Shown here in pieces: positions 53,556-62,668 of a stretch of DNA of 64,000 nt. The notes under the pieces were generated by a model. The model did not search any database, had not been told where the DNA came from, and saw nothing but the letters and a program-made list of their open reading frames with translations. Each line of letters begins with the position of its first letter. Within the stretch, counting starts at the first letter, position 1. A program made the position numbers and the translations under genes. The stretch is from an uncultured Coriobacteriaceae bacterium (GTDB lineage: Bacteria > Actinomycetota > Coriobacteriia > Coriobacteriales > Atopobiaceae): positions 62,001-126,000 of the forward strand of contig CADAAU010000001.1 in assembly GCA_902786015.1 (NCBI GenBank). The letters are read 5' to 3'.

Positions 53556-54953
53556 ATGAGTAGAACATGCATGGATGCGAGGTCGCGCAGCGTGGCGTGC
53601 ACCATCGTCCTTGCACTTGCCTTTGTGTGTGCCCTGCCTGTCCAAGCGTGGGGGCTTACCACCAACAAGGCAACGGCAAAGCCAAATGAGGACGGCGGCT
53701 CGGAAGTTATCGGAGGATTGCCGACGCGCCTCACATGGGAAGGTACGGTAGAGGAGGGCGAGAAGGTCAGCTCCATTCACCTCGAGATTCCCGCAGACGG
53801 ATCGTTCGCCGAAAGCACTACCAAGGTGACCGCGCTTGAGGGATTGTCGAGGGCTCCCGTGGAGAGCGAGGTGTCTGCGGACAAAAACACTCTTACCGTG
53901 AGCTTTGGTGAACCCATAGGCGAAGGACTTCTTATCCGCCTAGAGATTTACAACATGACCCTGCCTTCGACAGGTGGAGACGTGGTGGTGAGCGGCACCT
54001 ACCAAAACCAGGATGGCGAGCAAAAGCTCAAGGACTCGGATCCTCCCATAAAGACTATTGCCAACACGCCGTTGCAATCTATGGTCAATTGGCTCGACAA
54101 TCAGGAGTGGGTCAAGCAATGGAACGCCAACCAGTTCTTGGGCATGTTCCTCAAACCTCAGCTCATACTCACATCGCTTTCTTCGCTGTTCCCGGGCTGG
54201 CTCTTGTGTCTGGGTATCGTGATTGCGTCATATCCGTTTGCCATTCTGCTCGGCCTCGTCTTTGCTCTGATGAAGATCAGCCGTCATAGGTTGGTGCGTG
54301 CAATCGCCATCATCTACATCAACACCTTGCGCGGCACGCCATTATTCCTACAGATTTACATCATGTTCTTTGGCCTGCCCATGATGAACATCAACATAGA
54401 CAACAACGTGCTGGGCATCATCGTGATGGCTATCAACTCGTCTGCCTATTTGGCCGAGATTTTCCGTGCGGGCATTGAGTCGATTCCCCAGGGTCAATAT
54501 GAGGCCGCGGCGAGCTTGGGCATGGGACATTTGCAGACGATGGTAAACATCATTCTTCCCCAGACGATCCGTCGCGTCATCCCCACCGTTACAAGCGACT
54601 TCATCATGGCATTCAAAGACACCTCGCTGCTTTCGTCGGTGGGCGTCATGGAGCTCATGATGTTCTCGAAGAACCTCACGTCCGTAACGGGCAACATGAC
54701 CCCGTACGTGACGGCAGCCATCTTCTATCTCATCGTTACGTTGCCGCTCATCAAGGTGGTAAGTACCATCGAGAAGCGCATCGCGAAGTCCGAGCGTGGC
54801 GGTGGTCCCAGGCCCAAGGCCAAGGCAAAGAAAGCCGAGGTTGCCGTAGTCGATGGTCAGGCTGTTGGTGCGGAGCCTTCGCTCGTCGAAGCGCTCAGCG
54901 CCCCATTCAAGGCGGGGACCAGCGTGATGGGAGGTACCGCAAGTGTTCGATAA
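53556..54953 (+). CDS. Amino-acid ABC permease with an extra N-terminal extracytoplasmic domain
   Basis: A 465-residue protein. It starts with a signal-like hydrophobic stretch and then has ~150 residues of beta-rich sequence outside the membrane (about 30-180) matching no family I recognise. The HisM/GlnP-type permease follows (about 195-415, five to six spans) with the coupling motif [21 protein letters not shown]. Standard permeases are 220-250 residues. Known fusions of this class carry SBP domains, which this one does not resemble. AGAGAG precedes the ATG. It overlaps the ATPase gene by 11 bases. Confidence 0.85.
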   Translation: MSRTCMDARSRSVACTIVLALAFVCALPVQAWGLTTNKATAKPNEDGGSEVIGGLPTRLTWEGTVEEGEKVSSIHLEIPADGSFAESTTKVTALEGLSRAPVESEVSADKNTLTVSFGEPIGEGLLIRLEIYNMTLPSTGGDVVVSGTYQNQDGEQKLKDSDPPIKTIANTPLQSMVNWLDNQEWVKQWNANQFLGMFLKPQLILTSLSSLFPGWLLCLGIVIASYPFAILLGLVFALMKISRHRLVRAIAIIYINTLRGTPLFLQIYIMFFGLPMMNINIDNNVLGIIVMAINSSAYLAEIFRAGIESIPQGQYEAAASLGMGHLQTMVNIILPQTIRRVIPTVTSDFIMAFKDTSLLSSVGVMELMMFSKNLTSVTGNMTPYVTAAIFYLIVTLPLIKVVSTIEKRIAKSERGGGPRPKAKAKKAEVAVVDGQAVGAEPSLVEALSAPFKAGTSVMGGTASVR

Positions 54954-55824
54954 GGCAAAGGCGCGGGTCGAGGCTCGCCAAGAGGCAAGGCGCGTTCCGC
55001 CCGCACTCGATGCGGAGGTCGCAGCCGCACAGGCTCACGAGCGGGACAAGGGACTCACCAAGCACAGCTTTGAGCCGCATGAACATCCATGCGTGCGCAT
55101 CGAGCACCTCATGAAGACCTTTGACGGCGAGACGCAGGTACTCACAGACGTCAACCTCACGGTATGGCCCGGAGAGGTTGTGTGCGTGCTGGGGCCATCG
55201 GGTTCCGGAAAATCCACGATGCTTCGCTGCATCAACCTTCTAGAGACTCCCACAGCGGGGCACATCCTCATCGAGGACAACGAGATTACGGGTCACTTGG
55301 GAACGAGGGAAGTCAACAAGCTGCGGCAAAACTTGGGCATGGTGTTCCAGAGCTTCAACCTCTTTCCGCACCTAAGCGCCAAGGGCAACGTTATGATCGG
55401 CCAAACCAAGGTGCTCAAAAAGAGCAAGGCCGAGGCCGAGGCGGAGGCGCTCAAGCAGCTTGAGGCCGTTGGACTCCTGGATCGTGCGGACTTCAAGCCG
55501 GCACAGCTTTCGGGCGGCCAGCAGCAGCGTGTGGCCATCGCTCGTGCTGTTGCCATGCATCCCGACGTCCTGCTGTTCGACGAGCCGACCTCGGCTCTGG
55601 ACCCAGAACTCGTACGCGGAGTTCTGGACGTAATGCGCGACCTTGCCGAGAATGGCGGCATGACCATGATTGTGGTCACGCACGAGATGGGCTTCGCGCG
55701 TGAGGTCGCCGATCGCGTAGTGTTCATGGAAGGTGGCGTCGTCGTGGAGCAGGGGAAGCCCGAGGACGTGTTTGACCATCCGCAGCATGCACGCACGGCA
55801 GAGTTCCTGGGTAGCATTAAGTAA
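54943..55824 (+). CDS. Amino-acid ABC transporter ATPase (GlnQ-type)
   Basis: A 293-residue ATPase. Walker A is GPSGSGKST, the Q-loop lies in [13 protein letters not shown], the signature is LSGGQQQR and Walker B is [13 protein letters not shown], with the H-loop in [22 protein letters not shown]. The pattern is that of polar amino-acid importers. An N-terminal extension of ~50 charged residues is unusual for the family. The GTG start follows GGGAGG and overlaps the end of the permease gene, so translation is coupled. Confidence 0.9.
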   Translation: MFDKAKARVEARQEARRVPPALDAEVAAAQAHERDKGLTKHSFEPHEHPCVRIEHLMKTFDGETQVLTDVNLTVWPGEVVCVLGPSGSGKSTMLRCINLLETPTAGHILIEDNEITGHLGTREVNKLRQNLGMVFQSFNLFPHLSAKGNVMIGQTKVLKKSKAEAEAEALKQLEAVGLLDRADFKPAQLSGGQQQRVAIARAVAMHPDVLLFDEPTSALDPELVRGVLDVMRDLAENGGMTMIVVTHEMGFAREVADRVVFMEGGVVVEQGKPEDVFDHPQHARTAEFLGSIK

Positions 55825-55862
55825 CGCTTTGCCAGCTGACGGGGTTGTCCCCGAGCGCATTG

Positions 55863-55908
55863 AACGGGACCAAGTGAGGGGGTTACCCCTTTGTTTGGGT
55901 CCCGTTTT
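55863..55908 (+). terminator. ABC operon terminator
   Basis: AACGGGACC pairs with GGTCCCGTT, enclosing AGGGG/CCCCT, followed by TTTT. Confidence 0.75.
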
Positions 55909-55997
55909 GTGCTGTGCTTTACTCTTTTTGTTTGTCGAATGCGATTCTGTGGTACTATGCGTTACGTGTTTTTAACCCAATGGAATCGAGTTCGTCT

Positions 55998-56672
55998 ATG
56001 CATCACAAGAACATCCTGCTTATTGCCCGATCAACTCGCCATCACCAGCGCATGCGAGAGCTGTCGCACGTGCTTGACGTGTCGATTGCCCTTGCGTTTC
56101 CCGACACCTTCTCGCAGGCCATCTCTTCGGGGCACGAGTTTGATTTGGTCATTTTGGATGCCATGGGGCTCGATGAGGACACGCTCAACAGTGTGGACGC
56201 ATACGTCGCTGAGAATGGCTTTATTCCCACGTTGGTGGTTCAGGATCAAGATAAGCTCGGTAGCCTCCGAATGCCCGTGCAGGGTCGCAACGACTTTATC
56301 GTGTCGACGGCAAGCGCCGCGGAGTTCGAGATGCGCTGCAAGTTGCTCTTGTGGCCGGGGGAGGAGAGCGCTCCGGCCGACATCGTGAACGTCGACAACA
56401 TGACCATCAATCTGGCGACGTATCAGGTCTACATAGACGATCAGCCGGTGGACCTTACCCTCATGGAGTACTCGTTGCTTTCGTTTTTGGCCACTCATCC
56501 TTCGCGGGCGTATTCGCGCGAGACGTTGCTCCATCGCGTATGGGGATTCGAGTATTGCGGTGGTACCCGCACCGTGGACGTGCACATCCGGCGCGTGCGC
56601 TCGAAGGTAGGACCGCAGGTCGCGGCACATATCGTGACGGTTCGCGGCGTGGGGTACCTTTTTAAGATGTAG
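55998..56672 (+). CDS. Orphan OmpR/PhoB-type regulator with atypical receiver
   Basis: A 224-residue protein. Residues 1-120 keep the receiver outline with Asp54 in VILDAMG, but the acidic pocket is replaced (NILLIARST) and the conserved Lys is absent, so phosphorylation is doubtful. Residues about 130-223 form a winged-helix domain (LTLMEYSLLSFLATHP, SRETLLHRVWGFEY, RTVDVHIRRVRSKVG, IVTVRGVGYLF). No histidine kinase is adjacent. The start is uncertain: 55998 has a weak GGAATCGAG site, and 55980 would add six residues. Confidence 0.8.
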   Translation: MHHKNILLIARSTRHHQRMRELSHVLDVSIALAFPDTFSQAISSGHEFDLVILDAMGLDEDTLNSVDAYVAENGFIPTLVVQDQDKLGSLRMPVQGRNDFIVSTASAAEFEMRCKLLLWPGEESAPADIVNVDNMTINLATYQVYIDDQPVDLTLMEYSLLSFLATHPSRAYSRETLLHRVWGFEYCGGTRTVDVHIRRVRSKVGPQVAAHIVTVRGVGYLFKM

Positions 56673-56723
56673 GTGCTACCTCGGCAGTTTTTCAACTGCC
56701 GTACAGGGAGTTTCAGAGAACTA

Positions 56724-56757
56724 AAAGGCTTGTTTCACAGGTGTGAACCAAGCCTTT
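56724..56757 (+). terminator. Terminator after the regulator gene
   Basis: AAAGGCTTG pairs with CAAGCCTTT with an inner TTCAC/GTGAA extension. A smaller hairpin, CGGCAGTT/AACTGCCG, lies upstream at 56682-56701. Confidence 0.7.
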
Positions 56758-56840
56758 CTGTTGATTGGAAGCCTTTATCGAGGGTACATTTTCCTACGTA
56801 ACGAGAACATCAGACGGATGTCAGACGAAAGGTGAGAACG

Positions 56841-58289
56841 ATGGTACAGAACAACAGCGGAATGCCTCCCGTTCCTGGCCGCGATTACGACGACCATAAC
56901 TACGAAGGTCAGCCGACCCGGCGCAGACGGAACTCCGCGCAGGCAGACCACATCGCGCGTGACTCGCATGCTCCCATGGCAAGACCACAGCAGCAATACT
57001 CCTATACGGCACCAGCACCCGAGGTGTCGACCAAGGGATCGGGCTGGAAGGGCGTTCTGGGCGGCGCGATTGCAGGAGCAGCTGTTTCGGCAGCGCTCAT
57101 TGGCGCGCTCATCGGTACGGGCGTACTCGGTGTGCGTACCAGCTCTGGAACGACGTCCAGCTCGGGAACGGCTCAGACGATCAACCTTACCAAGGCGTCG
57201 GATGAGACGACCGTCTCCCAGGCGGTTGCTGCCAAGTGCCTGCCATCCGTCGTGGCGGTGAATGTGACCACGGCCGAGGGTGAGGGCATTGGCTCGGGTG
57301 TCGTGCTCGACACCGACGGAAACATCATCACCAACTGGCACGTGGCCGGCGATGCCACGGCCATCAAGGTGACGATTGAGGGCAAGACCTACGATGCCAC
57401 GCTCGTGGGCGGAGATGCGTCGAGTGACGTGGCGGTCATCAAGGCCGAGCTCAACGGTGCCGTGGTGACGCCCATGGAGATCGGCGACTCTTCGGAGCTC
57501 GTGGTGGGCGACTGGGTCATGACGCTCGGCAGCCCGCTGGGACTCGACCAGTCCGCATCCTCGGGAATCGTCAGCGCCTTGTACCGCAATACGCTCATGC
57601 AGGGCTCGACGGGCTCCACAAACACGCTCTACACCAACCTCATTCAGGTTGACGCCGCCATCAACGGCGGAAATTCTGGCGGTGCGTTGGTGAACGACGA
57701 AGGCAAGCTCGTGGGCATCAACACCCTCTATGTCAACGCCTCGGGCGTGGAGTCCTTCTCGGGCATCGGCTTCGCCATTCCCGGTAACTATGCCGTGGAC
57801 ATTGCCAACAAGGTGATTGCCGGCGAGCAGGTTACCCATGCCTTCATTGGACTCTCGTGCAGCACCATCAACTCCCAGACGGCGCAGGCGAACCATCTAT
57901 CGATTGACCATGGCGCCTACGTGGCAGAAGTCTCGGAAGACGGCCCTGGCGCGGCTGCCGGCATCCAGGTGGGCGACATCCTCACGCGCATCGGTGACCA
58001 CGACGTCTCGTCGGCAGACGACTACATTCTGGCGATTCGCTCGTACTCCGTGGGTGACGAGGTCGACGTTACATTCGTGCGCAACGGCAAGGAGCAGACG
58101 GTCAAGGTAAAGCTTGGCTCTGACGAGAAGCTGCAGGCGCAGCAGGAAGAGCAGGCGCGTCAGCAGGAGCAGCAACAACAGCAGATGATGCAGCAGTACG
58201 AAGAGTATCTGAACCAGCAACAGAACGATCCTCGCCAGCAGCAACAAACATGGCCGTGGGACAGCTACTCCCTCCCGTGGGGCATCTAA
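56841..58289 (+). CDS. htrA: HtrA/DegP-like S1C serine protease
   Basis: A 482-residue type II membrane protease. The cytoplasmic N-terminus (1 to about 68) is rich in Arg and Pro, and one Gly/Ala-rich span lies at about 70-95. The trypsin-like domain has His167 (TNWHVAG), Asp196 (SSDVAVI) and Ser279 (GGNSGGAL). One PDZ domain (about 355-440) follows, then a Gln-rich tail of ~45 residues. HtrA proteins degrade or refold misfolded exported proteins. AAAGGTGAG precedes the ATG. A poly-Gln tail is uncommon in the family and may be a variable spacer. Confidence 0.92.
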   Translation: MVQNNSGMPPVPGRDYDDHNYEGQPTRRRRNSAQADHIARDSHAPMARPQQQYSYTAPAPEVSTKGSGWKGVLGGAIAGAAVSAALIGALIGTGVLGVRTSSGTTSSSGTAQTINLTKASDETTVSQAVAAKCLPSVVAVNVTTAEGEGIGSGVVLDTDGNIITNWHVAGDATAIKVTIEGKTYDATLVGGDASSDVAVIKAELNGAVVTPMEIGDSSELVVGDWVMTLGSPLGLDQSASSGIVSALYRNTLMQGSTGSTNTLYTNLIQVDAAINGGNSGGALVNDEGKLVGINTLYVNASGVESFSGIGFAIPGNYAVDIANKVIAGEQVTHAFIGLSCSTINSQTAQANHLSIDHGAYVAEVSEDGPGAAAGIQVGDILTRIGDHDVSSADDYILAIRSYSVGDEVDVTFVRNGKEQTVKVKLGSDEKLQAQQEEQARQQEQQQQQMMQQYEEYLNQQQNDPRQQQQTWPWDSYSLPWGI

Positions 58290-58351
58290 GCTCTATCCTG
58301 ACATGGGCTGAGCCAGGCGACGATTCCTGGACATATCACGAGCGATTCAAG

Positions 58352-58386
58352 GGGAACGGCTTCCGGAGCGATTCGGGGCCGTTCCC
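58352..58386 (+). terminator. Hairpin downstream of htrA
   Basis: GGGAACGGC (58352-58360) pairs with GCCGTTCCC (58378-58386). There is no strong T-run. Confidence 0.5.
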
Positions 58387-58508
58387 ATTGCTAAGGGCGT
58401 GCCAAGTTTCTCGGCAAAGAATGGGGAAGGCGGTGGACGAAGGATAAGAAGGTCTTCATACGGGGTATACTAGGACGTATTCGTCGGAAGAAGAAAGATT
58501 GGAACAAC

Positions 58509-59690
58509 ATGCGGTTTGTTCACACTGCCGACCTGCACTTAGGTCGCAAGCTTTCCCAGATGTCGCTCGAGAAGGACTGCAGGCATGTGTTGCGCCAGCT
58601 CAAAGGCCTCGTGGAGCGCTCTGGGGCGCAGGCGCTCGTCGTGGCGGGTGACGTGTACGACAGTACCAATCCCGCAGAGGTCGCGGTGCGCCTGTGGGAC
58701 AGCTTTATAACTCAGATGGCCGACCTTGGCATCTCGGTTTTGGCGGTAAGCGGCAATCATGACTCTGGCGCGCGGCTCGCGGTGGGGTCGAACCTCATTG
58801 CGCGAGCTGGCATCCATATTGCTGGAGAACTCAGGGGCAAGATGAAACCGGTGGTGGTTGATGGCGTGAACTTCTGGCTCGTGCCGTTCGTGCGCCCTGC
58901 CGACGTGCGTGCATGGGCAAAGGAACAGGAGCTCGACGCAGGCAGCGTCATCAATTACGAGACGGGAGTCCTTTTGGTGTGCGATTACATTCGGTCGCTT
59001 GACGAGTTCCAGAAGCGACCAAACGTGTGCGTGGCGCACCAGTTCGTTACAAACTCGGGAGTCTCTCCCGAGCGCAGCGATTCCGAGCACCTTTCGCTCG
59101 GCACCCTCGACAATGTGGATCGGAGCGTATTCGACGGATTTGACTACGTGGCCCTTGGGCACGTTCACGGACCTCAGCGCGTCGGTGCCGATACGATTCG
59201 CTATGCAGGCAGCCCGCTTAAACTTTCCTCGTCCGAAGTCAGCCAGCACAAGTCCTTTGTTGTCGTCGGCATCAAGCGTGAGGACGGAGCCACGCGCGTA
59301 AAGTATCGGCTGGTTCCGGTGGAGCCTCTGCGCGACTTAAGGGAAGAGCGTGGAAGTGTGGACGAACTCGTTAGAGCTGCTCAGCAGGAGAACGAGTCAA
59401 AGCGCGAAGACTTTATCCATGCCGTGGTTACCGACGACGATCCCGTCGATGTAGTGGCACGACTTCGGCGTGTGTGGCCCAATTTGGAACAGGTAAGCTT
59501 CGACAATGCCATCACGCGTGCCGCGGGAGCTGAGCAGCTTCAGGACGAGGTGGACCTCGACACCGATATGGGCGACCTCTTTCGCAAGTTCTTCTTGGCG
59601 CAGACGGGCAAGGAACTCGCCGCGGACGAGGCGAAGCTGGTGGATGACGCCTTGGAGAAGGTGCTCACGAAGGGAGGCGATGACGCATGA
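58509..59690 (+). CDS. sbcD: Exonuclease subunit SbcD
   Basis: A 393-residue Mre11-type nuclease subunit. Metallophosphoesterase motifs are HTADLHLG, VVAGDVYDSTNP, SGNHDS, VAHQFV and ALGHVHGPQ. A C-terminal capping part follows the catalytic domain. With SbcC it forms an ATP-dependent complex that opens DNA hairpins and trims ends. This is notable in a region full of long perfect inverted repeats, which are its substrates. The gene overlaps sbcC by four bases (ATGA). Confidence 0.93.
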   Translation: MRFVHTADLHLGRKLSQMSLEKDCRHVLRQLKGLVERSGAQALVVAGDVYDSTNPAEVAVRLWDSFITQMADLGISVLAVSGNHDSGARLAVGSNLIARAGIHIAGELRGKMKPVVVDGVNFWLVPFVRPADVRAWAKEQELDAGSVINYETGVLLVCDYIRSLDEFQKRPNVCVAHQFVTNSGVSPERSDSEHLSLGTLDNVDRSVFDGFDYVALGHVHGPQRVGADTIRYAGSPLKLSSSEVSQHKSFVVVGIKREDGATRVKYRLVPVEPLRDLREERGSVDELVRAAQQENESKREDFIHAVVTDDDPVDVVARLRRVWPNLEQVSFDNAITRAAGAEQLQDEVDLDTDMGDLFRKFFLAQTGKELAADEAKLVDDALEKVLTKGGDDA

Positions 59691-62518
59691 GGCCACTTGA
59701 ACTCAAGCTCCAAGCCTTCGGACCCTATGCGGGAAATGTGGACATCGACTTTTCGAGGTTCGGTGACCATGGCCTGTATCTTATTTACGGGGACACGGGA
59801 TCGGGCAAGACGATGCTCTTTGACGCCATTGCCTACGCGTTGTTTGGGGAGTCGTCGGGCGATCGTGACGTGCAGACCCTGCGGTCGGACTTCGCGGACT
59901 CCGAAACGCCGACCGAGGTATCTTTGACCTTTGAGCATGCTGGTCAGGAATATACGGTTAGGCGTTGTCCTCAGCAACAGCTTGCGCGCAAGCGCTCGGG
60001 AGGCGACGGCTCATCAGCGCTCGTAAAGCGGGCGGCCGTTGCCGAGCTTACGAGTGGGGACGTGACGCTGGGAAGCAACACGCGACAAGTCAACGAATGC
60101 ATTACAGACCTGCTGGGACTAAGCTATGGCCAGTTCAGGCAGGTGACGATGATTGCGCAGGGCGCTTTTAGGGACCTATTGTGTACCGATCCTGCGGAGC
60201 GCGAGGTCGTGCTGCGAAAGATTTTTGGCACCGAGGAACTCGACAACTTTGCGGCCGAGCTTGCAAAGAACGCACGTGAGGCGCAAGAGGCCCTTGATGT
60301 GACGCGTTCCGAGTTCGAGGCGTGCGTCAACCGTCTTGATAGAGGCATCATCGAGGTTCACGACCCTCTTCAGCGGACGCTGAGCAAGCCACATCCGGCC
60401 TTGGCGGCGAAGGACTGCATCGACGCTGCACGAGGAATCGTGAATCGTCAGCGGGATGAGGTGAGCTTGGCCGAGAAGGACCGCGATGACGCTCGCGAGG
60501 CGACGGTGCAAGCGCGTCTCGCGCTGCGCAAAGCCGAGGAGGCTGGAGCGGCGATCGTGGCCGCCGAAGAAGCGCAGCGCAAGCTCGTGCGCGCAAATGC
60601 GCACGTAAAGGTATATGGCAAGGCACTCGAGGACGCGAGCGCGGACTACGATGAGCGTCATCGGGCACTTGTCGCACGCGAGGATGAGCTGACTCGTGCG
60701 TTGCCCCGCTATGACGAACTCGAGCGCAGGCACACCGCGCTCAAGGAAGCAAAGAATCGTAGCGAGGGGCTTTTGGATCAACGCAAGAAACGCGAGGATG
60801 AGCGTGCCCGTCTGGAGGAATCCATTGCGCAAGCCCGCGTGGAGCTTTCGGTCGCTCAAGACGTCTCGGGCAAGCTCGAGCACGCCAAGGCGTTGCGTGA
60901 CGAGACGGCAAGACAGGTGGAACGTGCCAAAGAGATTGCCGACTCGCTTTCGAGGCTCGCAAAGGACAGGGCGGCGCTCGTTACAAAGGCCGGCGAGGTC
61001 GATCGTGCGCGCGGGGAGGCAACAAGGCTCCGCGCTGAGGCGGACGAACTGTTTAGTGCTCTGATTGCCGACGATGCGGCCTTTGTGGCATCGTCTTTGG
61101 AGGCTGGCAAGCCGTGTCCCGTGTGTGGGTCGATGGAGCACCCGTCACCGGCAAAACCCACTAACGTGGCGCCCGACCGAAGTTCGCTTACCGCCGCCCG
61201 CGAGCGGCAACGGAAGGCCGACGAACGCCTGAGCGACCTACAGGACACATATCTGCAGCTTCGTGCCGCAGTCGACGAACGCTCACGCTCGACGCTTTCC
61301 GAGGTGACAGACTTGCTGGCACCGTCGACCAACAGTGCTGAGCAGTTGCAAGGCGAGGCGGCAGAGCGCCAGGCGACCATCGAGGTTGCCAAGCTTCGTC
61401 AGACGCTCCGCGATCGCGCTGCCGAACAGGAACAGGCGTCTCGTGCCCTGGAGGCGAAGCTCAAGGAACTCGAGCTGCTGCGCACACAATTGTCGGCTGA
61501 CGAAAAGACACTTGTCTCGGTACGTGAGGCCCTTGTTGAGCTTGCCGGCTCTTGTGAAGTCGCCTTGGCGGATGTCGCCTCCGAGCAGGCGCGTGTGGAT
61601 GAGGTTTCTGCAAGCTTGCCCTGCCCTTCGCGCGATGAGGCACAACGCTCGCTCAAACAGGTTATAAAGGAGCGCAAGGAGGCGGAATTCGAGCTGAACG
61701 AAGCCCGCAATTCCCTCGAGAAAGCCCAGCGCGAGCAGGCGTCGGCGACGTCGGTGCTGGCCGAACGACGGGCTCGCCTCAAGGAGCTCGGGGTGAGCGA
61801 GGGCGACGAGAAGCCCGGGACCGGAAAACAGCGCAAGGCCCTTTTGGTCGCTCAGGCTGCAGAGCAGGCTGCCGACAAGGCCGTGCGTGGGGCAGAGGCG
61901 CGCGTCGCGCTCAACGAGCGCACGATCGAAGAGATGGATGCAATCGCGCAGCGCCTTCCCGGACTCGAGCGAGCCATGGCTGCCGCCGACAGGGTGTCTC
62001 GTATCGCACGTGGACAGGCCAGCGGGACCAACCGCATCTCGTTTGAACGCTACGTGCTCGGCTTCTACTTCGACCAGATCGTCATCTGCGCAAACAAGCG
62101 CCTCTCGGTCATGTCGAGCGGTCATTACCAGCTGGTACGCAATGCCGAAGGCGAGAGTCGTGGCAAAGGCGGGCTTTCGCTCGACGTTGTTGACTATGCG
62201 ACTGGCAAACGCCGTCCCGTGTCGTCGCTTTCGGGTGGCGAGAGCTTTGAGGCGTCACTTTCGTTGGCTTTGGGACTCTCTGACTATGCCCAGCAGCGTG
62301 CAGGAGGCATGCATTTGGACACGGTGTTCATCGACGAGGGGTTTGGATCGTTGGATCCCGATTCGCTCGAGCAGGTCATGCGCGTGCTCTCCGACCTTGC
62401 CTCTGGCGACTGTCTGGTGGCCATCATCAGCCATGTGGAAGAGCTCGAGAAGCGCATTGAGCAGCGCGTCGAGGTAAAGGCGAGCGCAAAGGGCAGCCGC
62501 GTGCAAGTGGTGACGTAA
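59687..62518 (+). CDS. sbcC: Exonuclease subunit SbcC
   Basis: A 943-residue Rad50-type ATPase. Walker A is GDTGSGKTMLFDAIAY, two long coiled-coil arms follow, and the zinc hook CPVCG is at 477-481 for dimerisation. The C-terminal half has the ABC signature LSGGESFEASLSLALG and Walker B FIDEGFGSLD. It works with SbcD in double-strand break and hairpin processing. Length is in the usual range (about 900-1050). Confidence 0.95.
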   Translation: MRPLELKLQAFGPYAGNVDIDFSRFGDHGLYLIYGDTGSGKTMLFDAIAYALFGESSGDRDVQTLRSDFADSETPTEVSLTFEHAGQEYTVRRCPQQQLARKRSGGDGSSALVKRAAVAELTSGDVTLGSNTRQVNECITDLLGLSYGQFRQVTMIAQGAFRDLLCTDPAEREVVLRKIFGTEELDNFAAELAKNAREAQEALDVTRSEFEACVNRLDRGIIEVHDPLQRTLSKPHPALAAKDCIDAARGIVNRQRDEVSLAEKDRDDAREATVQARLALRKAEEAGAAIVAAEEAQRKLVRANAHVKVYGKALEDASADYDERHRALVAREDELTRALPRYDELERRHTALKEAKNRSEGLLDQRKKREDERARLEESIAQARVELSVAQDVSGKLEHAKALRDETARQVERAKEIADSLSRLAKDRAALVTKAGEVDRARGEATRLRAEADELFSALIADDAAFVASSLEAGKPCPVCGSMEHPSPAKPTNVAPDRSSLTAARERQRKADERLSDLQDTYLQLRAAVDERSRSTLSEVTDLLAPSTNSAEQLQGEAAERQATIEVAKLRQTLRDRAAEQEQASRALEAKLKELELLRTQLSADEKTLVSVREALVELAGSCEVALADVASEQARVDEVSASLPCPSRDEAQRSLKQVIKERKEAEFELNEARNSLEKAQREQASATSVLAERRARLKELGVSEGDEKPGTGKQRKALLVAQAAEQAADKAVRGAEARVALNERTIEEMDAIAQRLPGLERAMAAADRVSRIARGQASGTNRISFERYVLGFYFDQIVICANKRLSVMSSGHYQLVRNAEGESRGKGGLSLDVVDYATGKRRPVSSLSGGESFEASLSLALGLSDYAQQRAGGMHLDTVFIDEGFGSLDPDSLEQVMRVLSDLASGDCLVAIISHVEELEKRIEQRVEVKASAKGSRVQVVT

Positions 62519-62520
62519 CA

Positions 62521-62617
62521 GGGCGGGGGAGGTTATGTGCCTGGGCTCAGACAGTCCTCGCTCCCGAGCCCCTGCTCACTGCGGAACTCGCGCAGGCACA
62601 TAACCTCCGCCCCCCGC
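62521..62617 (-). repeat. Conserved-loop hairpin element, copy 3
   Basis: A 16-bp perfect core stem (62528-62543 with 62593-62608) sits within longer imperfect G/C-rich arms. Read on the minus strand, the loop of 43 nt begins GAGTTCCGCAG and ends GCGAGGACTGTCTGA, with a 17-nt variable centre that can form GAGC/GCTC. GGTTATG lies nine bases before the loop. It follows the macro-domain gene by about 50 bases in the same orientation. Confidence 0.8.
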
Positions 62618-62668
62618 CTTTTCCATTGTCCGGGTGCTTTGTACACTACCAGGAGGACTCTTTCATCC

